NCBI RefSeq assembly: GCF_000374445.1
Contig: NZ_KB894420.1
Span: 62,001-126,000, forward strand
Origin: Actinokineospora enzanensis DSM 44649
Lineage (GTDB): Bacteria > Actinomycetota > Actinomycetes > Mycobacteriales > Pseudonocardiaceae
Direction of reading: 5' to 3'
DNA: 64,000 nucleotides
Part shown: piece by piece, positions 59,328-64,000 of the stretch
Position numbering within the stretch: the first letter of the stretch is position 1
Layout: each line of letters opens with the position of its first letter
Translations under genes and position numbers: made by a program
Notes under the pieces: model-generated
Told to the model about the DNA's origin: nothing
Database searches by the model: none
What the model saw: the letters and a program-made list of their open reading frames with translations, nothing else

Positions 59328-60580
59328 GCCCCGGCAGGAAGCACCGCAGGACGGCCGCCGCGCTCGACAAGCGCGTGGTGCTCGCGGCCGCGGGCGTGGC
59401 GTGCGTGGTCGGCGCGGCCGGGGTCGTGCTGCGCGGTGCCGAGGGCGAGGCCGCCCAGCCCCGGGGCACCGACTGCGTCTTCTACCGGGTGCACAGCCCC
59501 GACTCCGGGCTGTCCGTGCTGAGCAAGGTGGACCTCGCCGACGACACCGTCACCCGGGTCGCCACCCTCGGCTACCGGGTCAACGCCATCGGCTACTCGG
59601 TGCCGCTGAACACGTTGTGGGGCCTGGCGACCCGCGACGCGCACGGGTCGTTCACCAACGGCGCGCACGTCGTCGCCATCAGCGGCAACGGCAGCGTCGT
59701 CGACTACGGCCAGGTGCACAGCAACAACGACCTGGTGTTCCCGCACGACCGGTTCATGAGCGTCACCGCGGGCACGATGGTGGGCAACACGCTGGTCATC
59801 CGCGAGGCCGCCACGCTCTACCGGATCGACCTGAACCCCAGCAGTCCGGACTACATGGCGCTCGTCGGCAGCACCCCGATGTGGCCGGGCGGCCTGGCGA
59901 GCGACGTCGACGACTTCGACGTGCGCGCGGGCGACGGCCTCGCCTACGGGGTGAGCGCGGCCGACCACGAGCACGCCAGGGTGGTGCGGATCGACCTGAC
60001 CAGCGGCCAGGTGTCGCGTGTGGACGCGCCTGCGCTGCCCGGCAGCAGCTCCTACGGCATGGTGGTCATGGGCCCGGACGACGCCCTCTACGCGGGCGCC
60101 AACCGGGTCGAGGGTGCCGCCCGCCTCTACCGGGTCGGGCTGGACCCGAACGCGCACGTCGATCCGATCGCCACCTGGGCGGCGGTCTCCTCCGCGGACG
60201 CCACCTCCTGCCTGCCCGGCATCGCCCCCGCCACGACCGCGCCGCCCAGCCCGCCGCAGCAGCAACCCGTGCCACCCCCGGCGGCCCGCACGACCACGCC
60301 ACCGCCGCCGCGCGTGACGTCCACTGTGATCAGTCCCACGCCGATCCCGGTCGTGCCGCCACCCCCGCCCGCCGTGCCCCCGGCCGTCCCACCGCCGGTG
60401 CCCGCGCCCCCGGTTCCGGCCGCGCGTGCCACCTTCCGCAAACCACCGCCGACGGTCGCGGCCCCGCACGTGAACAGCGCCCACCACAGCACCCAGGAGA
60501 AGCGGCGCTGGGGCGTGACCATGCTGGTGATCATCATCGGCGCGGGTGCCGCCGCGGCCGCCGGTCGCCGCCGGAGGTAG
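59324..60580 (+). CDS. Exported proline-rich surface protein with beta-propeller-like domain
   Basis: This 418-residue protein has an N-terminal helix after a basic start (KRVVLAAAGVACVVGAAGVVL) and an extracytoplasmic beta-rich domain of about 270 residues resembling DUF6923 propellers (SKVDLADDTVTRVATLGYRV, ALVGSTPMWPGGLASDVDDF). A Pro-rich stretch (residues 305-385) and a C-terminal helix with RRRR follow. No LPxTG/LAxTG is seen, so it is anchored by the C-terminal helix. It is coupled to the DUF4239 gene. The role is unknown. Confidence 0.82.
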   Translation: MSPGRKHRRTAAALDKRVVLAAAGVACVVGAAGVVLRGAEGEAAQPRGTDCVFYRVHSPDSGLSVLSKVDLADDTVTRVATLGYRVNAIGYSVPLNTLWGLATRDAHGSFTNGAHVVAISGNGSVVDYGQVHSNNDLVFPHDRFMSVTAGTMVGNTLVIREAATLYRIDLNPSSPDYMALVGSTPMWPGGLASDVDDFDVRAGDGLAYGVSAADHEHARVVRIDLTSGQVSRVDAPALPGSSSYGMVVMGPDDALYAGANRVEGAARLYRVGLDPNAHVDPIATWAAVSSADATSCLPGIAPATTAPPSPPQQQPVPPPAARTTTPPPPRVTSTVISPTPIPVVPPPPPAVPPAVPPPVPAPPVPAARATFRKPPPTVAAPHVNSAHHSTQEKRRWGVTMLVIIIGAGAAAAAGRRRR

Positions 60581-60684
60581 GGACAGCCCCACCATCGACT
60601 CACCGGCCAGCGCCATGGGTTCGCGCTGGTGGCGGCCATAACGTCAAACCCAGTCCAGAGCGGAACCGGTGAAGGCTGGGGTGA

Positions 60685-61431
60685 ATGACCGTGATCGACT
60701 CTGTGCGCCTCGAACAGGTGCGCAAGACCTACGGCAAGGGCAACGGGGCCGTCGCCGCGCTCGACGGGGTGAGCATCGGCTTCCGGCAGGGCACCTTCAC
60801 CGCCGTGATGGGGCCGTCCGGCTCGGGCAAGAGCACCTTCCTGCACTGCGCGGCAGGACTCGACCGGCCCACCGCCGGTTCCGTCCAGCTGGACGGCGTC
60901 GAACTGACCGGCCTGCGCGAGAAGGCCCTCACCCGGCTGCGCCGCGACAAGATCGGCTTCATCTTCCAGGCGTTCAACCTGCTGCCCGCGCTCACCGTCG
61001 CGCAGAACATCACCCTCCCGCTGCGCCTGGCCGGACGGCACGCCGACAAGGCCGCGCTCGCCGAGGTCGTCGGCCGGGTCGGGCTCGACCAGCGGCTGCG
61101 GCACCGGCCCGCCCAGCTCTCCGGCGGCCAGCAGCAGCGCGTCGCCATCGCCCGCGCGCTGGTCACCCGACCGGCGGTGATCTTCGCCGACGAGCCGACC
61201 GGCGCCCTGGACACCCGCACCGCGCGCGAGGTCCTCGGCCTGCTGCGGCAGTCGGTGAGCAACGGCGGGCAGACCATCGTCATGGTCACCCACGACCCGG
61301 TCGCCGCCTCGTTCGCCGACCGCGTCGTGTTCCTCGCCGACGGCAGGCTCGTCGACGAGCTGCACCGGCCGACCCCGGAGACGGTCGCCGAGCGGATGAC
61401 CCACCTGGGCGCCTGGGCGGGGGCGGCCTGA
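60685..61431 (+). CDS. ABC transporter ATP-binding protein (MacB/LolD type)
   Basis: This 248-residue ATPase has Walker A GPSGSGKST, a Q-loop in GFIFQAFNLLPALTV, the signature LSGGQQQRVAIARAL, Walker B VIFADEPTGALD and the H-loop VTHDPVAASFADR. It matches ATPases that power FtsX-type permeases for peptide, lipid or antibiotic export. Its stop overlaps the permease start by one base (TGATG), so the pair is coupled. Confidence 0.96.
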   Translation: MTVIDSVRLEQVRKTYGKGNGAVAALDGVSIGFRQGTFTAVMGPSGSGKSTFLHCAAGLDRPTAGSVQLDGVELTGLREKALTRLRRDKIGFIFQAFNLLPALTVAQNITLPLRLAGRHADKAALAEVVGRVGLDQRLRHRPAQLSGGQQQRVAIARALVTRPAVIFADEPTGALDTRTAREVLGLLRQSVSNGGQTIVMVTHDPVAASFADRVVFLADGRLVDELHRPTPETVAERMTHLGAWAGAA

Positions 61432-63920
61432 TGTTCGGCCTGGCCATGCGCACCCTGCGGTTCCGCAAGGGCGGCTTCCTGGGCACCTTCGTCGCCCTGT
61501 TCTTCGGCGCGGCACTCGTGCTGGCCTCCGCCGGGCTGATGGAGACCGGCATCCGCACCGCCGTGCCGCCGCAACGGATGACCGCCGCCGACCTGCAGGT
61601 GGTGGCGCCGCAGACGTTCGAGATGCCCCGTGAGGCGGGTTCCTCGGACGATCCCAAGATCAAGTATGAGACGGCCGAGCTGACCGAGCGGGTCCGTCTG
61701 GACCGCGACCTGGTGGTGGCCGCGCGTGGCGTGTCCGGGGTGCGCGACGCGGTGCCGTACGTGTCGTTCCCGGTGCGGGTCACGGGAAGCCCTGTCAGCA
61801 CCGGACTCGGCTGGGACGCCACCCGCGTCGGCCACTACCGGCTCGATGGCGCGGAACCGCGCGCGGGCCAGGTCGTCGTGGCGCCGGGGATGGCACGGCC
61901 GGGGGACCGGGTCACCGTGGTGGCACGGGGGAGCGCGCGGGAGTTCACCGTCAGCGGGTCCGCCGACATGCCCGGCACCGAGGCCGCGCTGTTCTTCGCC
62001 GCCGCCGATGTTCCCGCGTTGTCTGGACAGTCCGGTGTGGACAGTGTCGCGGTGGTCGCCGAGCCGGGAACGGACCTGACCGGCCTGGCCGAACGACTCG
62101 GCCACCTGCGCCCGGCGGGCGAGCTGGACGTGCTCGCCGACGACGACCGAGGGCTGGCGGAACTGCCGGAGGCGCGGACCATGAGCACCGGCCTCATCGC
62201 GCTCGCGGGCGTCACCGGCGGCCTGGCCATGATGGTCGCGATGTTCGTGGTCGCCTCCACGCTCGGCCTGTCCGTGCAGCAACGCGGCCGCGAACTGGCG
62301 CTGCTGCGCGCGATCGGCACGACACCGGGCCAACTGCGGCGCATGGTGCTGTCCGAGGCGATGGTCGTCGCCGTGTTCGCCACCCTGCTCGGCTGCATCC
62401 CCGGGCGCTTTCTCGGCAAGGTCCTCTACGAGCAGCTCGCCCAGCGCGGCGTGGTGCCGCCGGAGATGGCGTTCCACCAGGGCTGGATCCCGATGGTCAT
62501 CACCGTCGGCGCGGGCCTGTTGACCGCCCTGGGCGCCGCCTACCTCACCGCCCGCCGCGCCGGGCGCACCCGACCGACCGAGGCCCTGGCCGACGCCGCG
62601 CTGGAGACGCGCTGGCTGAGCGTGCCCCGGGCGATCATCGCGGCCCTGGCCTTCGGTGGCGGCCTGGCGCTGCTGATCGTCACCATCACGGTGATGGACG
62701 GCCCGATCGCGGCCAGCACGGCGGGCCCGTCGGTGATGCTGTGGGCCATCGCGGTCGCGCTCACCGCTCCGGCGCTGACCAAGGCGGTACTCGGCCTGGT
62801 CCGCTGGCCGCTGCGCGCCTTCGCGGGCATCCCCGGTGAACTCGGCCTGCTCAACGCCCGCGCCCGCACGGTCCGGCTGGCCGCCGCGGTCGTGCCGATC
62901 ATGCTCGCGGTCGGCGTCACCACCGCCAACATCTACCTGCAGACCACCATGGGCCAGCAGTCCCGCGAGGCCTACGCGGCCACCCTGCGCTCGGACGCGG
63001 TGATCGCCTCGACCAGCGGCGGCCTGCCCCGCGACCTGCTCGCCCGCGCCCGGCACACCCCCGGAGTCACGGCGGCGTCCGAACTGGTCACCTCGCGCGT
63101 GTTCGTCATCGACCCCATCCCGGATTCCTCGGAGGACGACGGCTACCCGGTCCAGGGTGTCGGCGGCGACATCGCCGAGACCACCGCGCTCACCGTCACC
63201 GGCGGCTCGCTGGACCGGCTGGTCGGCGCCACCGGCGCGTTCCCGGACTCGCTTGAGCTGAAGGTCGGCGAGCGGGTCAGGGTCCGGCTCGGCGACGGCG
63301 CGGTCCAGGACGTCACGGTCGCGGCCACGTTCACCGGCGTCACCGGCTTCGAGACCGTGCTGATGCCCGCCGACCTGGTCCTGCCGCACACCACCAACGG
63401 CCTGCCCGGCCAGATCCTGCTCCGCGGCGACGTGTCCGCGGCCGCGGCCCTGGCCGCCTCGGTCCCCGGCGCGATCGTCGGCGACCGCGCCACGCTGACC
63501 GCGGCGTTCGAGGAGAAGCAGGCGGTCGGCGAGTGGGTGAACTACATCCTGGTCGGCATGATCATGGCCTACACGGTGATCTCGGTGGTGAACACGCTGG
63601 TCATGGCCACGGTCAAGCGCCGCCGCGAGTTCGGCCTGCAACGCCTCACCGGCTCCAGCCGGGGCCAGGTGCTGCGCATGATGGGCATGGAGGCGCTGGT
63701 CATCGCCCTCATCGGCGTCGTCCTGGGCACCCTGGTCTCGGCCGCCACCCTGGTGCCGTTCACCCTGACCTCGGCGGGCACGATCTGGCCGACCGGGCCG
63801 CTGTGGGTCTACCTGTCGATCATCGGCGGCATGTCGCTGCTGGTCGTCCTGGCCACCCTGCTGCCCACCTGGACCGCCACCCGCACCCGTCCGGTCGACG
63901 CCGCGTCGCTACCGGACTGA
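61431..63920 (+). CDS. ABC transporter permease with two FtsX domains
   Basis: This 829-residue protein has an N-terminal helix, a large extracytoplasmic domain, a first FtsX core (residues 255-380: LALLRAIGTTPGQLRRMVLSE), a second external domain and a second FtsX core at the C-terminus (VKRRREFGLQRLTGSSRGQV, MMGMEALVIALIGVVLGTLV). This is the usual fused actinomycete arrangement. With the upstream ATPase it forms a mechanotransmission-type exporter; the cargo is unknown. Confidence 0.95.
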   Translation: MFGLAMRTLRFRKGGFLGTFVALFFGAALVLASAGLMETGIRTAVPPQRMTAADLQVVAPQTFEMPREAGSSDDPKIKYETAELTERVRLDRDLVVAARGVSGVRDAVPYVSFPVRVTGSPVSTGLGWDATRVGHYRLDGAEPRAGQVVVAPGMARPGDRVTVVARGSAREFTVSGSADMPGTEAALFFAAADVPALSGQSGVDSVAVVAEPGTDLTGLAERLGHLRPAGELDVLADDDRGLAELPEARTMSTGLIALAGVTGGLAMMVAMFVVASTLGLSVQQRGRELALLRAIGTTPGQLRRMVLSEAMVVAVFATLLGCIPGRFLGKVLYEQLAQRGVVPPEMAFHQGWIPMVITVGAGLLTALGAAYLTARRAGRTRPTEALADAALETRWLSVPRAIIAALAFGGGLALLIVTITVMDGPIAASTAGPSVMLWAIAVALTAPALTKAVLGLVRWPLRAFAGIPGELGLLNARARTVRLAAAVVPIMLAVGVTTANIYLQTTMGQQSREAYAATLRSDAVIASTSGGLPRDLLARARHTPGVTAASELVTSRVFVIDPIPDSSEDDGYPVQGVGGDIAETTALTVTGGSLDRLVGATGAFPDSLELKVGERVRVRLGDGAVQDVTVAATFTGVTGFETVLMPADLVLPHTTNGLPGQILLRGDVSAAAALAASVPGAIVGDRATLTAAFEEKQAVGEWVNYILVGMIMAYTVISVVNTLVMATVKRRREFGLQRLTGSSRGQVLRMMGMEALVIALIGVVLGTLVSAATLVPFTLTSAGTIWPTGPLWVYLSIIGGMSLLVVLATLLPTWTATRTRPVDAASLPD

Positions 63921-63927
63921 CCGGACC

Positions 63928-63971
63928 GGGGGACCTCGCCCAAGCCACTCACACCTCGGGCGAGGTCCCCC
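63928..63971. terminator. Strong terminator after the ABC operon
   Basis: GGGGGACCTCGCCC and GGGCGAGGTCCCCC form a perfect 14-bp stem around a 16-base loop, 7 bases after the permease stop. Confidence 0.88.
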
Positions 63972-64000
63972 ACCCTGTGCTGTGGACGTGGATTCGTTGG

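Overview
The window is about 70% GC. GTG starts, four-base ATGA/GTGA overlaps, a class E sortase, type VII-type small helical proteins, a DUF2637 protein and several Crp/AraC/MarR/XRE regulators point to a filamentous actinomycete, probably of the Pseudonocardiales (Actinokineospora/Saccharothrix type; this placement is inference). There is one tRNA (Ala, GGC) and no rRNA.

Layout. 1-2.3 kb: end of a YtcJ-type amidohydrolase, then an NCS1 nucleobase permease. 2.4-5.2 kb: a tightly overlapping cassette of YbaB-like, EspC-like and WXG-motif proteins and two paralogous membrane proteins whose last 120 bp are almost identical. 5.2-8.2 kb: a DHA2 efflux pump divergent from a MarR regulator, followed by an NDP-kinase-like fusion protein. 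8.2-22.3 kb: an accessory region with gene fragments (MFS, TetR, multicopper oxidase, integrase, DUF6585-like, epimerase), two small CRISPR arrays with matched 134-bp leaders, a 300-bp inverted diverged repeat, a DUF2637/HTH pair of mobile-element type, and an XRE/ribonucleotide-reductase-like/NUDIX group.

22.3-33.6 kb: cell-surface glycosyltransferases; a Crp-type regulator embedded among three very small candidate ORFs; then, all on the minus strand, argS, idi, two tandem family-1 glycosyltransferases and a methyltransferase. 34.4-39.4 kb: a five-gene operon (glutamine-synthetase-like ligase, C26 glutamine amidotransferase, aldehyde dehydrogenase, SDR, FadR/GntR) that fits gamma-glutamyl amine or polyamine catabolism. 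39.8-47.8 kb: a class E sortase beside a 1941-residue LAxTG protein with about ten SdrD-type B domains. 48-58 kb: housekeeping and stress genes (methyltransferase, Sfp-type PPTase, Ogt, rhodanese with GlxA-type regulator, PhoD phosphodiesterase, DUF2252). 58.5-64 kb: a DUF4239 membrane protein, a proline-rich surface protein and a MacB-type ABC exporter.

The most unusual items are the paired orphan CRISPR arrays with equal-length leaders, the small-ORF/Crp micro-locus, the NDPK-like fusion that keeps the phospho-histidine but has lost the P-site lysine, and the divergent ribonucleotide-reductase-like gene with a palindromic operator.
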